Positions 34,243 through 43,655 of a stretch of 64,000 nt of DNA are shown here, piece by piece. A model generated the notes under the pieces. That model was given only the letters and a program-made list of their open reading frames with translations. It did no database searches and had not been told where the DNA came from. Origin of the DNA: DASSUW01 sp963830725 (GTDB lineage Bacteria; Actinomycetota; Thermoleophilia; Solirubrobacterales; Solirubrobacteraceae). The stretch lies in the NCBI GenBank assembly GCA_963830725.1, contig CAWHNO010000016.1:744001-808000 (forward strand), written 5' to 3'. Each line of letters opens with the position of its first letter. Position 1 is the first letter of the stretch. A program made the translations under genes and the position numbers.

Positions 34243-34620
34243 TCAGAACGCCGCCTCAAGATGGTCGAGCCGCACCAGCCCGCCGCGATCGTCAACGGTC
34301 ACGCCGACGGCGTCGAACCGCAGGTCGGCTCCGAACGGGCGGTCGGTGACCTCGTTCAGCCACGCCGCCGCCATCGTGCGCACCTGCTTCTGCTTGGCCT
34401 CGTGCAGGTTGTCGCGCCAGTCGCCGCCCGTGCCCAGGCGCCGCGCCTTGACCTCGCAGAACACGATCGTCGCTTCGCCCTCGTCGGCCAACACGAGGTC
34501 GAGCTCGCCGAAGCGCGTGCGGTGGTTGCGCGCGAGCACGCGGTAGCCGAGCCGCGCGAAGTGCTCGGCCGCCAGCTGCTCGCCGCGGCGCCCGAGCTCC
34601 TTAGTGCGGTCGGTCTGCAT
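34243..34620 (-). CDS. YraN family (UPF0102) nuclease-fold protein
   Basis: A 125-residue protein with the family signature: KELGRRGEQLAAEHFARLGY, then FGELDLVLAD and IVFCEVKARR, the PD-(D/E)xK-like Asp and ExK residues of a restriction-endonuclease-like fold. Function is not firmly known, perhaps Holliday-junction or DNA repair related; it commonly neighbours rnhB and dprA, as here. ATG 34620 is preferred to the upstream in-frame starts because homology begins at TDRTKELG. Confidence 0.88.
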   Translation of the reverse strand: MQTDRTKELGRRGEQLAAEHFARLGYRVLARNHRTRFGELDLVLADEGEATIVFCEVKARRLGTGGDWRDNLHEAKQKQVRTMAAAWLNEVTDRPFGADLRFDAVGVTVDDRGGLVRLDHLEAAF

Positions 34621-34959
34621 GGCTCGAGCGACCGTACGGCCCGACGGTGAACGGATCACCGCTCAGGTGTGACGATTGGCGCGCGGGGGTGTGAAGAGTT
34701 CGTGGAGGGCGCCGGCGGGCCCGGCGAACGTCAACTGCGGCGGGGCAAGGAGGCTGGAGATCGGCCGCGCGGCCTGCCGAGTGTCGCCTTGGCCGCCGTA
34801 TCGACGGGTAACTCATCACTCGACCGTCGAGTGGCACCTTTGTCAGCCTCAGGCCAACAAACTGAGCGCCCGGCCGAACCCGCCGCCCTCAATGCCCGCA
34901 GTTCGCCGGTCAGCCGCGCGCGACGAAGGATGCGGTCACGCGCGCGCCGAACGATGCGG
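34621..34959. other. Intergenic region with inverted and tandem repeats, no gene seen
   Basis: 339 nt between yraN and the B3/B4 protein gene, which meet tail to head on the minus strand. It holds a copy of the GCGAACGTCAACTGC motif (34725-34739), an inverted repeat CACTCGA/TCGAGTG (34817-34833) and most of a tandem repeat (34907-34982). The AT content is slightly higher around 34800-34870. Probably the yraN operon promoter region; no convincing ORF. Confidence 0.6.
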
Positions 34960-34982
34960 TCAGCCGCCCACGACGAAGGACG
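34907..34982. repeat. Three degenerate copies of a gene 3' end
   Basis: Units at 34907-34932, 34933-34956 and 34957-34982 (26, 24 and 26 bp). The third contains the last codons and TGA of the B3/B4 gene on the minus strand; the other two repeat the same TTCGTCG...GGCTGACCGCAT-like end, each with an in-phase TGA look-alike. Tandem duplication of a gene end by slippage is likely. Confidence 0.65.
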
Positions 34983-35580
34983 ACAGCTCCACACCCGGGC
35001 AGGCGACCCGCAGCGACCCCGCCAGATCCTCCATCGCCGCCGCCAACTCGTGGTCCCCGAACACCGGCAGCGCATCGAAGAGGAAGTAGGCCCGCGTCGT
35101 CCCGAGCTCGAGCCGGGTCCGCCGCCCCTGGCGCCAGTTCCAGCGCCGGCACGTCACGCTCGCCTCGTCGGCCCACACCACCTCGCCGGGCTTCGGCGGG
35201 TCGCCGCCGTCGAACTCCTCCGAACCCGACGCGAACCGCAGCCGCACCTGTCCCACCACCCGGTCGAGGTCCTCGCCGCCGACCGGCACGGCGTGCGCGA
35301 CCGAGATCGCGTTGTAGAGGTCGACGAGCCGGTTCACGCGCGGCAGGCCCTCGCCCGAGGCGACGCGCGCGATCAGCGCCTCAGCCGAGCAGCGGTATCG
35401 CTTGGCGCCGAACGCGCGGAACACCGCACGCCACGCGAGGAGGTGCGGGTGGTCGAGCGGCGCCGGCACCACCTCGACCGCGGACGAAGGCCCGTTCGCC
35501 AGCCGTGAAGCCACGACCACACCCGCCCGGTAGCCCGGGAACGCGCGCACGACCTCCTCCGAGACGACGAGCGAGATCAG
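34960..35580 (-). CDS. B3/B4 tRNA-editing-domain-like protein, CTG start
   Basis: A 206-residue stand-alone B3/B4 domain of the kind found in PheT. Recognisable are RAFPGYRAGVVVASRLANG, RVASGEGLPRVNRLVDLYNAISV (the conserved core) and PKPGEVVWADEASVTCRRWNW. Such proteins may trans-edit mischarged Phe-tRNA or bind RNA, but the function is unproven. The only start giving the full domain is CTG 35580, which overlaps the rnhB stop as CTGA; the next in-frame candidate (GTG in VVRAFPG) would cut the first strand. Confidence 0.78.
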   Translation of the reverse strand: MISLVVSEEVVRAFPGYRAGVVVASRLANGPSSAVEVVPAPLDHPHLLAWRAVFRAFGAKRYRCSAEALIARVASGEGLPRVNRLVDLYNAISVAHAVPVGGEDLDRVVGQVRLRFASGSEEFDGGDPPKPGEVVWADEASVTCRRWNWRQGRRTRLELGTTRAYFLFDALPVFGDHELAAAMEDLAGSLRVACPGVELSSFVVGG

Positions 35581-36194
35581 AGCGCGAGCTGCTGGTACGC
35601 CATCGACTGGAACGACATCCGGTGCAGCGGCGAGACGCCCAGCTTCTCGATCGCGGCGCGGTGCTCGGGCGTCGAGTAGCCGACGTGGGCCGCGAACTCC
35701 CAGCCCGGGTAGCACTCCTCCATCCGGTGCATGAAGCGGTCGCGCGTGACCTTGGCGATCACCGAGGCGGCGGCGATCGAGGCGCTCATCGCGTCACCGC
35801 CCACCACGGGCCGCTGGTCGAAGCCCGTAGCCGGCACCGGGAAGCCGTCGGACAGGCACAGGCACCCTTCCCGCCCCACGCGCCGCAGGACGTCGCTCAA
35901 AGCCGCAAGGTTCGTCACATGCAGGCCCCGCTCGTCGATCCCGCGCACGCAGCGCGAGGTGACGGCCACCCGGGTGGCGATCCGCAGCACGCGCGGGTAG
36001 AGCTGCTCGCGCATCTCCGCCGTGTGCTGCTTCGAGTCGTTCAGCGCGCTCAAGGCCCGCAGATCGGAGAGCGTCAGCCGCTCGTAGTCGAACAGTACGG
36101 CGGCCGCCACCAGCGGCCCGGCCAGGCAGCCGCGGCCCGCCTCGTCGGCCCCCGCGACGAACCGCACCCCGAGCCTGCGATCGAACCTGAACAA
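35577..36194 (-). CDS. rnhB: Ribonuclease HII
   Basis: About 205 residues. The active site is complete: GADEAGRGCLAGPL (Asp/Glu), LNDSKQ (Asp) and LSDGFP region with MSASIAAASVIAKVTRD. It removes RNA, including single ribonucleotides, from RNA-DNA hybrids. The start is uncertain: homology begins at FRFDRRLGVRF, so TTG 36194 is used; the frame is open further into lepB. It follows lepB within 37 nt and precedes the B3/B4 gene with a 4-nt overlap. Confidence 0.9.
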   Translation of the reverse strand: MFRFDRRLGVRFVAGADEAGRGCLAGPLVAAAVLFDYERLTLSDLRALSALNDSKQHTAEMREQLYPRVLRIATRVAVTSRCVRGIDERGLHVTNLAALSDVLRRVGREGCLCLSDGFPVPATGFDQRPVVGGDAMSASIAAASVIAKVTRDRFMHRMEECYPGWEFAAHVGYSTPEHRAAIEKLGVSPLHRMSFQSMAYQQLAL

Positions 36195-36231
36195 CCGACT
36201 GCCGGACGTCCGCTTGCGACGCCTCGGCGGG

Positions 36232-36843
36232 TCAGAGGAGGCCGATGCGGCTGGGGGGCCAGTATGTGGCGAAGGCCTCCCCGATGATCCATTCCTCGGG
36301 GACGGGTCCCCAGAAGCGGCTGTCGTCCGAACTGCCACGGTTGTCGCCCATCATGAAGTAATGACCGGCGGGAACCGTGATCTCGGTGGGGAAGCTGCAA
36401 CCTTCGCCGCCTCCGCAGGGCTCCGCGAACGACTCTTCCTGGCGCTGGCCGTTGAGGATCACGTGCCCGTCGTCGATCCTCAGGCGGTCCCCCGGACCGG
36501 CCACGACGCGCTTGATGAAGTTGACGTCGGCCTTCTCGGGCGTCGGCTGGGCGCACGCCTGGCCCTGCGGCGGCGGGCCGCCTCCGCACTCGTTGCCCTG
36601 CTCCGCACCGGCCGGAGGGTGGAAGACGACCACGTCGCCGACCTCGGGCTCGCCGAAGCGTGCGCCGATGCGGTTGACCAGGACGCGCTGGCCGATCTCG
36701 AGCGTCGGCACCATCGACTCGCTCGGGATGCGGTAGGGCTTGACGAGGAACGCCTGGATGCCGAGCGCCAGGCCGAGCGCGACGGCGACGATCAGGACGA
36801 GCTCGAGCAGCGAGCCCGACGCCGACGACGTCTTCGACGCCAC
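36232..36843 (-). CDS. lepB: Signal peptidase I
   Basis: A 203-residue type I signal peptidase with one N-terminal membrane helix (about 11-33), catalytic Ser43 in PSESMVPTL and catalytic Lys111 in FIKRVVAGPGD, plus the C-terminal box GDNRGSSDDSR. An insertion between box C and D (GNECGGGPPPQGQACAQP) adds two Cys that may form an extracellular disulfide, and a second pair (EPCGGGEGC) follows. It cleaves Sec/Tat signal peptides outside the membrane. Sits 6 nt after rplS. Confidence 0.93.
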   Translation of the reverse strand: MASKTSSASGSLLELVLIVAVALGLALGIQAFLVKPYRIPSESMVPTLEIGQRVLVNRIGARFGEPEVGDVVVFHPPAGAEQGNECGGGPPPQGQACAQPTPEKADVNFIKRVVAGPGDRLRIDDGHVILNGQRQEESFAEPCGGGEGCSFPTEITVPAGHYFMMGDNRGSSDDSRFWGPVPEEWIIGEAFATYWPPSRIGLL

Positions 36844-36849
36844 CCGCGC

Positions 36850-37617
36850 CTACTTGGGCTCGTCGTCCGCGGCCGCTACGCCGGGCTCGTCGGGGCGCGC
36901 CTCCGAGGACGGCGCAGAGTCGTCCGCGGCCGCTACGCCGGGCTCGTCGGGGCGCGCCTCCGAGGACGGCGCAGAGTCGTCCGCGGCCGCTACGCCGGGC
37001 TCGTCGGGGCGCGCCTCCGCGGACGGCGCAGAGTCTGCGGGGGTCTCGTCCGACGCGGCCGCCTCGGCCTCGGCCGAGGCCTCGACCTCGGCCACCTCGG
37101 CGGCGTCGGCCGCCGCCTCGGGCTCCTCGGACGCCGGGGCGTCCGGCTCAGCCGCGGCCTCGTCCAGCGCCTGCTGGTCGACGGCCTCGCCCGGCACCTC
37201 GTCATCCGCCGCGGCCGCCGCCTCGGCGGCGCTGTCGTGCAGCAGACCGGCCTCCACGACCTCCTCCGGGCCGATGTAGCGGCGTTCGCGCACGCGGGCG
37301 CGCTTGCCGACCCTGCCGCGCAGGTAGTAGAGCTTGGCCCGGCGCACGTCGCCGCGGGCGGCGACCTCGATCCGCTCGATCTTCGGCGAGTGGACGGGGA
37401 ACGTGCGCTCCACGCCGACGCCGAACGAGTTCTTGCGGACCGTGAAGGTCTCGCGCACGCCCTCGCCCTGGCGCCTGATCACCACGCCCTCGAAGACCTG
37501 GGTGCGCCGGCGGTTGCCCTCGACGACCTGGAAGTGGACGCGGACGCGGTCACCCGACTGGAACGCGGGGACGCGGCGAAGCTGCTGACGCTCGAGGCTG
37601 TCGATGACGGTGCTCAT
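36850..37617 (-). CDS. rplS: Ribosomal protein L19 with long acidic repeat tail
   Basis: Residues 1-115 are a normal L19 (PAFQSGDRVRVHFQVVEGN, VFEGVVIRRQGEG, RTFPVHSPKIERIEV). After that an unusual 140-residue Ala/Glu/Asp/Pro tail follows, giving 255 residues where 115-125 is usual. The tail ends in three copies of a 19-residue unit (EARPDEPGVAAADDSAPS-type). It is probably disordered and would protrude from the 30S-facing rim of the 50S subunit. Some actinobacterial L19 proteins have short acidic extensions, so this is an extreme case rather than a different gene. Confidence 0.93.
   Translation of the reverse strand: MSTVIDSLERQQLRRVPAFQSGDRVRVHFQVVEGNRRRTQVFEGVVIRRQGEGVRETFTVRKNSFGVGVERTFPVHSPKIERIEVAARGDVRRAKLYYLRGRVGKRARVRERRYIGPEEVVEAGLLHDSAAEAAAAADDEVPGEAVDQQALDEAAAEPDAPASEEPEAAADAAEVAEVEASAEAEAAASDETPADSAPSAEARPDEPGVAAADDSAPSSEARPDEPGVAAADDSAPSSEARPDEPGVAAADDEPK
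36864..37034. repeat. 57-bp tandem repeat, three copies, in rplS
   Basis: Copies begin at 36864, 36921 and 36978 with a strict 57-bp period (19 codons); the first two are almost identical and the third has diverged at its end. It encodes the acidic C-terminal repeats of L19. The near-identity at DNA level suggests a recent expansion. Confidence 0.9.
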
Positions 37618-37671
37618 GACAAAGAAAGACCGCGGCGCCAGGCAGGGGGAAGGCGGCGGCACGCGGGCGAA

Positions 37672-38346
37672 TCATGGTAGCGAACGGCGGCGGCTCTGCT
37701 CCCGGCGCCACTCGCGGATGCGCTCGTGGTGCCCGGAGAGCAGGACTTCGGGCACCGTCCAGCCGCGCCAGTCCGCCGGCCGCGTGTAGTGCGGGTATTC
37801 GACGCCGCCCTCCAGCGCCTCCGAGAAGGACTCCTCGACCGCCGACTCGTCCTTGCCCAGCACGCCCGGAAGCCTGCGCACGACCGCGTCGGCGACCACC
37901 ATCGCGGCCAGCTCGCCGCCCGCCAGCACGTAGCGGCCGATCGACACCTGGTCGCTCACGAAGTGCTCGAGGATCCGCTCGTCGAAGCCTTCATAGCGGC
38001 CACACAGCAGCGTCAGCTCCTCCTCGGCCGCCAGCTCGCCCACTAACTCGTCGTCCAGCAGCCGGCCGCCCGGGACGAGGGCGATGACGCGGCGCTGCGA
38101 CCGCAGCGAGACCGGATCGACCCCGTAGCGGTCGCGCAGCGCCGCCTCCATGACGTCCACGCGCAGCACCATCCCGGCGCCGCCGCCGAACGGCGTGTCG
38201 TCGACCTGGCCCCAGTTCAGCGGCGTCGACGCGCGTGGGTCGATGAACTCCAGCCGGTGGCCGAGCGCGAGCGCGTTGGCCACGTGGCGCTGCGTGCGGA
38301 ACCACTCGAACCACTGCGGGAAGAGCGTGAAGACGTCGAGGTTCAT
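37672..38346 (-). CDS. trmD: tRNA (guanine37-N1)-methyltransferase
   Basis: A 224-residue SPOUT methyltransferase: LDVFTLFPQWFEWF start, DDTPFGGGAGMV, LLCGRYEGFDERI and SIGRYVLAGGELAAM (trefoil-knot SAM site), YTRPADWRGWTVPEVLLSGHH. It methylates G37 of tRNAs with G36 to prevent frameshifting. ATG overlaps the rimM stop (ATGA). Its place in rpsP-rimM-trmD-rplS is the standard order. Confidence 0.95.
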   Translation of the reverse strand: MNLDVFTLFPQWFEWFRTQRHVANALALGHRLEFIDPRASTPLNWGQVDDTPFGGGAGMVLRVDVMEAALRDRYGVDPVSLRSQRRVIALVPGGRLLDDELVGELAAEEELTLLCGRYEGFDERILEHFVSDQVSIGRYVLAGGELAAMVVADAVVRRLPGVLGKDESAVEESFSEALEGGVEYPHYTRPADWRGWTVPEVLLSGHHERIREWRREQSRRRSLP

Positions 38347-38786
38347 TCGCCCAAGAAGCCCATGTCGACGTCGATCCGCTTCGCGTCCACGTCGACCGAC
38401 CGGATCGCGTCGCGCACCATCGGGATCAGGATCGAGCCGACCTCGAGCGCCTCGCACGAGGGCAGCGCGACCATGCGCGCGACCTCGCCCACGACCCGCG
38501 AGCCGTCCACAACGGTGCAACCGACGAGATCGGATGCCCAGTACTCGTCCTCGTCGAGGGTCGCGGGCACGAGGAGATCGAGGCCGCCGAGGGCCTCGGC
38601 GTCGTCTCGCCTCGAGGCGCCCTCGAGGCGCACGATCGGCCGCTCCGGCGTACCGGCGAGGCGGACGATGACGTACGGTCGGCCGCCGACGGTGACGGTG
38701 GCGCCGAGCGCGAGGGCCCCGGGTTGCCGCACGTGGAACGAGCCGTCGAGCCCGTGCGGCCGGCCGACCCGCCCGCCCGAGATCAG
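38343..38786 (-). CDS. rimM: Ribosome maturation factor RimM, CTG start
   Basis: A 147-residue RimM: GRVGRPHGLDGSFHV at the very N-terminus, PATLDEDEYWASDLVGC and VGSILIPMVRDAI, with a final VDMGFLGE. It helps assemble the 30S head with S19. The conserved GRVGRPHG is only five codons from CTG 38786; no ATG, GTG or TTG lies in frame between the KH-gene stop and this motif, and extending upstream would bury the start in the KH gene with non-homologous Ser/Arg-rich sequence. CTG is therefore the best start, one base after the KH TGA. Confidence 0.88.
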   Translation of the reverse strand: MISGGRVGRPHGLDGSFHVRQPGALALGATVTVGGRPYVIVRLAGTPERPIVRLEGASRRDDAEALGGLDLLVPATLDEDEYWASDLVGCTVVDGSRVVGEVARMVALPSCEALEVGSILIPMVRDAIRSVDVDAKRIDVDMGFLGE

Positions 38787-38787
38787 C

Positions 38788-39021
38788 TCACTCGACGATG
38801 TCGAGGAGGACGCGCCGGTTGTCCTTGACCGCGGCGGCCTTGACGATCGTCCGGAGCGCCTGCGCGGTGCGTCCCCCGCGCCCGATGACCTTGCCGTAGT
38901 CATCGTCCGCGACCGACAGCTCGAGCACGAGCGTGCCGTCGTCCTCCTCGAACTCCTCGACCTCGACCCGCTCCGGCTCGTCGACCAGATGCTGCGCGAG
39001 ATAGACGAGCAGCTCGCGCAC
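38788..39021 (-). CDS. khpA: KH-domain RNA-binding protein (KhpA/YlqC family)
   Basis: A 77-residue single KH domain: VIGRGGRTAQALRTIVKAAA contains the GxxG loop (GRGG) with the flanking helices, and RELLVYLAQHLVDEP is the typical start of the YlqC/KhpA family. In firmicutes KhpA pairs with KhpB/Jag and binds many RNAs. Located between rpsP and rimM, the usual actinobacterial position. GTG start. Confidence 0.92.
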   Translation of the reverse strand: MRELLVYLAQHLVDEPERVEVEEFEEDDGTLVLELSVADDDYGKVIGRGGRTAQALRTIVKAAAVKDNRRVLLDIVE

Positions 39022-39027
39022 GGCGCG

Positions 39028-39270
39028 CTAGCGAGTGATGCCCTGGGTCTTGAGTAGCTTCTTGACCGTCTCGGAGGGCTGGGCGCCGCGTTCGAGCCAG
39101 TGCCGGACGCGCTCCTCGTCGAGCACGATCGTCGACGGGTCGGTCTGCGCGTTGTAGCGCCCGATGGTCTCGATGAAGCGACCGTCGCGGGGAGAGCGGC
39201 GATCGGCGACGACGACGCGCCACACCGGATCCTTCTTCCCGCCGACGCGGGTGAGTCGCATGCTGACCAT
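39028..39270 (-). CDS. rpsP: Ribosomal protein S16
   Basis: An 80-residue S16: VRLTRVGGKKDP-type start (here MRLTRVGGKKDPVWRVVVAD), SPRDGRFIETIGRYNAQTD and a C-terminal WLERGAQPSETVKKLL. Two ATGs are in frame (39270 and 39261); the second begins directly at RLTRVG and may be the true start. First ribosomal gene of the rpsP-KH-rimM-trmD-rplS operon, 27 nt after ffh. Confidence 0.94.
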   Translation of the reverse strand: MVSMRLTRVGGKKDPVWRVVVADRRSPRDGRFIETIGRYNAQTDPSTIVLDEERVRHWLERGAQPSETVKKLLKTQGITR

Positions 39271-39297
39271 TTCGGCGCGGCAGGATAGCGGAAGGAG

Positions 39298-40629
<1,332 letters not shown>

Positions 40630-40657
40630 GTGGTGAACATGGGTACGGTGCCCAGCC

Positions 40658-42046
40658 GTGGAGCTCGACCTGCTCGTGATCGGATCGGGGCCTAGCGGGC
40701 AGAAGGCGGCGATCCAGGCGGCCAAGCTCGGCAAGCGCGTCGCCGTGGCCGAGCGCAAGGAGCGCCTCGGCGGCGTGTCGATCCACACCGGCACGATCCC
40801 GTCCAAGACGCTGCGCGAGGCGGTGCTCGAGCAGCTCGCCCAGCGGCCGCTCGACGTCCTCGACCCGACCCGCGTGGAGGAGTCCGAGCAGGCCGTGCTC
40901 GAGCAGCTGATGGATCGCACGGCGCGCGTGGTGGCGGCCGAGACCGCGGTCGTGCGAGAGCAGTTCCGCCGCAACCGGGTCGGCCTGCTGCCGGGCGAGG
41001 CCCGCTTCGAGGACCCGAGCACGATCAAGATCGGCGACTCCGACGAGCCGATCCGCGCGAACCGCATCATCCTCGCCTGCGGCACGCGGCCGGCACGGCC
41101 CGCCGAGGTCGAGTTCGACGACCGCACGATCATCGACTCCGACGGGCTGCTGAAGCTCGAGCACAGGGTGCCGCGCTCGATGACCGTGGTCGGCGCCGGT
41201 GTGATCGGCGTCGAGTACGCGTCGATGTTCGGCGCGCTCGGCACGAAGGTCACGGTCGTCGACAAGCGCGACCGCGTCCTCAACTTCCTCGACCACGAGA
41301 TCGGCGAGGCGTTCCAGTACATGCTGCGGCGGCAGAACGTGACGTTCCGGCTGCGCGAGCAGGTGGCGGGCGTAGAGCTCGACGCGGACGGGCGCGGTCC
41401 GCGCATCCACCTGGCCTCGGGCAAGGAGCTCGTGTCCGAGACCGTCCTGTACGCGATCGGCCGGCAGGGCGACACCGACTCCCTCGAGCTCGACAACGCC
41501 GGCCTCGAGGCCGACGAGCGCGGCCGGATCCCGGTCGACGAGCAGCACCGGACCGCCGTGCCGCACGTCTTCGCGGTCGGCGACGTCGCCGGCGGCGGGC
41601 TGGCGGCGACCGCCATGGAGCAGGGCCGGATCGCCACCCTGCACGCGTTCGACGAGGCCGTCGAGACCCTGCCCCATCTGGTGCCGACCGGCGTCTACGC
41701 GGTGCCGGAGATCGCCATGGTGGGCCGCACCGAGGAAGACCTGACCGACGCCGCCGTGCCGTACGTGGTCGGCATCGCGCGCTGGCGGGAGTTGGCGCGC
41801 GGGCTCATGACCGGGGACGAGGACGGCATGCTCAAGCTGCTCGTCGATCCCGAGGGGGGATGGCTGCTCGGGGTCCACGTCATCGGTACCGGCGCCACCG
41901 ACCTCGTCCACATCGGGCAGGCGGTGATGGGCGGCAGCTCGACGATCGACTTCCTCGTCACCGCGGTGTTCAACTACCCGACGTTCGCCGAGTCCTACAA
42001 GGTCGCTGCGCTCGACGCGGCCAACCGCCTCAAGGCGATGCGCTAG
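40658..42046 (+). CDS. sthA: Soluble pyridine nucleotide transhydrogenase-like flavoprotein
   Basis: A 462-residue FAD/NAD(P) oxidoreductase of the dihydrolipoamide-dehydrogenase superfamily: GSGPSGQKAA (FAD loop), VVGAGVIGVEYASMF (NAD(P) loop), VFAVGDVAGGG. The redox disulfide CxxxxC is replaced in GGVSIHTGTIPSK (Ser and Thr), and the dimer His-Glu pair is absent, the hallmark of SthA. It balances NADPH and NADH. GTG 40658 follows TACGGT by 8 nt. The 3' end overlaps the convergent stomatin gene by 17 nt. Confidence 0.92.
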   Translation: MELDLLVIGSGPSGQKAAIQAAKLGKRVAVAERKERLGGVSIHTGTIPSKTLREAVLEQLAQRPLDVLDPTRVEESEQAVLEQLMDRTARVVAAETAVVREQFRRNRVGLLPGEARFEDPSTIKIGDSDEPIRANRIILACGTRPARPAEVEFDDRTIIDSDGLLKLEHRVPRSMTVVGAGVIGVEYASMFGALGTKVTVVDKRDRVLNFLDHEIGEAFQYMLRRQNVTFRLREQVAGVELDADGRGPRIHLASGKELVSETVLYAIGRQGDTDSLELDNAGLEADERGRIPVDEQHRTAVPHVFAVGDVAGGGLAATAMEQGRIATLHAFDEAVETLPHLVPTGVYAVPEIAMVGRTEEDLTDAAVPYVVGIARWRELARGLMTGDEDGMLKLLVDPEGGWLLGVHVIGTGATDLVHIGQAVMGGSSTIDFLVTAVFNYPTFAESYKVAALDAANRLKAMR

Positions 42047-43064
42047 GCGGGCTGCCCGGCGTCTCGGCGCCCTTCGCCTCCGCCTCCGCCTCGCGCGCCG
42101 CCGCGGCAGCCTCCTGCGCGTCGGCCACCGCCGCCTCGCGCGCCTCGTCGGCGGCCTGGCGCGCCTGCGGGCTCGGGCGCGGCGGCGGCGGCGCGATCTC
42201 GCCCGCCAGCCGCTGGGTCAGGCTGCCGAGCGCCTGCGAGAACTCGCTCGGGATGACGAAGATCTTGTTCGCTTCGCCCTGGGCGAGCTGGGGCAGCATC
42301 TGCAGGTACTGGTAGGAGAGCAGCCGCTCGTCGGGAGCGCCGTCGTGGATCGCCTGGAAGACGGTCTCGATCGCCTTCGCCTCGCCCTCGGCGCGCAGGA
42401 TCGCCGCCGTGCGCGCGCCCTCGGCCTTGAGCACCGCCGACTGCTTCTCGCCCTCGGCGGTCAGGATCTGCGACTGCTTGACGCCCTCGGCGGTCAGGAT
42501 CGTCGCCCGCCGGTCGCGCTCGGCGCGCATCTGCTTCTCCATCGCCTCCTGGACGGTGCGCGGCGGCTCGACCGACTTCAGTTCGACGCGGTTGACGCGG
42601 ATGCCCCACCTGCCGGTCGCCTCGTCGAGCACGACCCGCAGCTGCGAGTTGACATTGTCTCGCGAGGTCAGCGTCTCCTCGAGCGTCAGGCCGCCGATCA
42701 CGTTGCGCAGCGTGGTGACGGTCAACTGCTCGATCGCCTGCAGCGGGTTGGCGACCTCGTACGTGACCGCCTTCGCGTCGGTGATCGTGAAGTAGATGAC
42801 GGTGTCGATCCCGACCACGAGGTTGTCCTCGGTGATCACCGGCTGCGGGGGGAACGAGACGACCTGCTCGCGGAGGTCGAGCAGCGGCTTCACGCGGTCC
42901 ACGAACGGGATGACCAGCGCCAGCCCGGGATCGAGCGTGCGCGTGTAACGGCCGAGGCGCTCGACGATCCCGGCGCGCGCCTGGGGCACGATCTTGATCG
43001 CCGTGAAGGCGATGACGAACAGGAACACCGCAAGGACGGCCAGCGCGATCAGTCCGGCTTCCAT
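42030..43064 (-). CDS. SPFH/stomatin-like (band 7) membrane protein
   Basis: A 344-residue protein: N-terminal membrane helix (residues 3-26), PHB domain (VPQARAGIVERLGRYTRTLDPG, FPPQPVITEDNLVVGIDTV, LTLEETLTSRDNVN) and a long alpha-helical part with the repeated AEG motif (ILTAEGVKQ, ILTAEGEKQ, VLKAEGARTAAILRAEGEA), then an Ala/Glu tail. Typical of QmcA-like stomatins that pair with NfeD. It probably organises membrane microdomains or protease access. The partner nfeD gene lies upstream across a repeat element. Confidence 0.92.
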   Translation of the reverse strand: MEAGLIALAVLAVFLFVIAFTAIKIVPQARAGIVERLGRYTRTLDPGLALVIPFVDRVKPLLDLREQVVSFPPQPVITEDNLVVGIDTVIYFTITDAKAVTYEVANPLQAIEQLTVTTLRNVIGGLTLEETLTSRDNVNSQLRVVLDEATGRWGIRVNRVELKSVEPPRTVQEAMEKQMRAERDRRATILTAEGVKQSQILTAEGEKQSAVLKAEGARTAAILRAEGEAKAIETVFQAIHDGAPDERLLSYQYLQMLPQLAQGEANKIFVIPSEFSQALGSLTQRLAGEIAPPPPRPSPQARQAADEAREAAVADAQEAAAAAREAEAEAKGAETPGSPPSASP

Positions 43065-43089
43065 CTGGGCCTCCTAGGGTTCGTGGGGG

Positions 43090-43200
43090 TATTAGTGGCG
43101 GGGCTTGGAGTCCGGATGTGGATGCCAGGCGCCTCACGCGAGCGAGGCGCCGCCCTCGAGATCGCGGTGGCGCCGGCGCCCTAATTCCGGCACGGGCCCT
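43090..43200. repeat. Interspersed palindromic repeat, copy A
   Basis: A 111-bp intergenic element between nfeD and the stomatin gene. Its core GGATGCCAGGCGCC and the arm parts ATTAGTGG and TTGGAGTCCGG recur at 55650-55800. Copy A is shorter and its second arm has degenerated. The left and right parts pair partly (GGCGCC/GGCGCC). No ORF. Confidence 0.6.
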
Positions 43201-43625
43201 TACTCCGCGACGAGCGCCGTGGCGCCCCTGATCTCGAGCACCTGCACGCGCGTTCCCGCCTCGATCACCTGATCCTCGTCGAACGGCCGCGCGGTCCAGA
43301 TCTCCCCGTCGATGCGGACGCACCCCTCGTCGCTCGCGATCCGCTCCACGACCGTGGCCGTGCGCCCCACGAGCGCCGCGGTGCCGGTCCGCAGCGACGG
43401 CGGCTGGCGCAGGTGGCGGCGTGCGAGCGGCCGCAGCGCGGCGAGCAGGATCACCGAGACGACGAGGAACACCACCCAGCTGACCACCGCGCCGGCGCCG
43501 GCTGCGGCCACGATCGAGGCGACAAGCGCGCCGCCGGCGAACGGGGCGAGGAAGAAGCCGAGCGTGAAGATCTCCCCCACGCCGAACACCACCGCCGCGA
43601 TCAGCCATATCACCCACGCGTCCAT
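43200..43625 (-). CDS. NfeD-like membrane protein
   Basis: A 141-residue NfeD-short protein: two to three N-terminal membrane helices (residues 3-65, WVIWLIAAVVFGVGEI, LVASIVAAAGAGAVVSW) and a C-terminal OB-fold domain (GTAALVGRTATVVERI ... GEIWTARPFDEDQVIEAGTRVQVLEIRGATLAVE-like end). NfeD proteins function with the stomatin encoded just downstream. Start ATG/GTG at 43625. Confidence 0.9.
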   Translation of the reverse strand: MDAWVIWLIAAVVFGVGEIFTLGFFLAPFAGGALVASIVAAAGAGAVVSWVVFLVVSVILLAALRPLARRHLRQPPSLRTGTAALVGRTATVVERIASDEGCVRIDGEIWTARPFDEDQVIEAGTRVQVLEIRGATALVAE

Positions 43626-43655
43626 GCTGTGAGCGTACCTAGCGCAGGGATTCGG

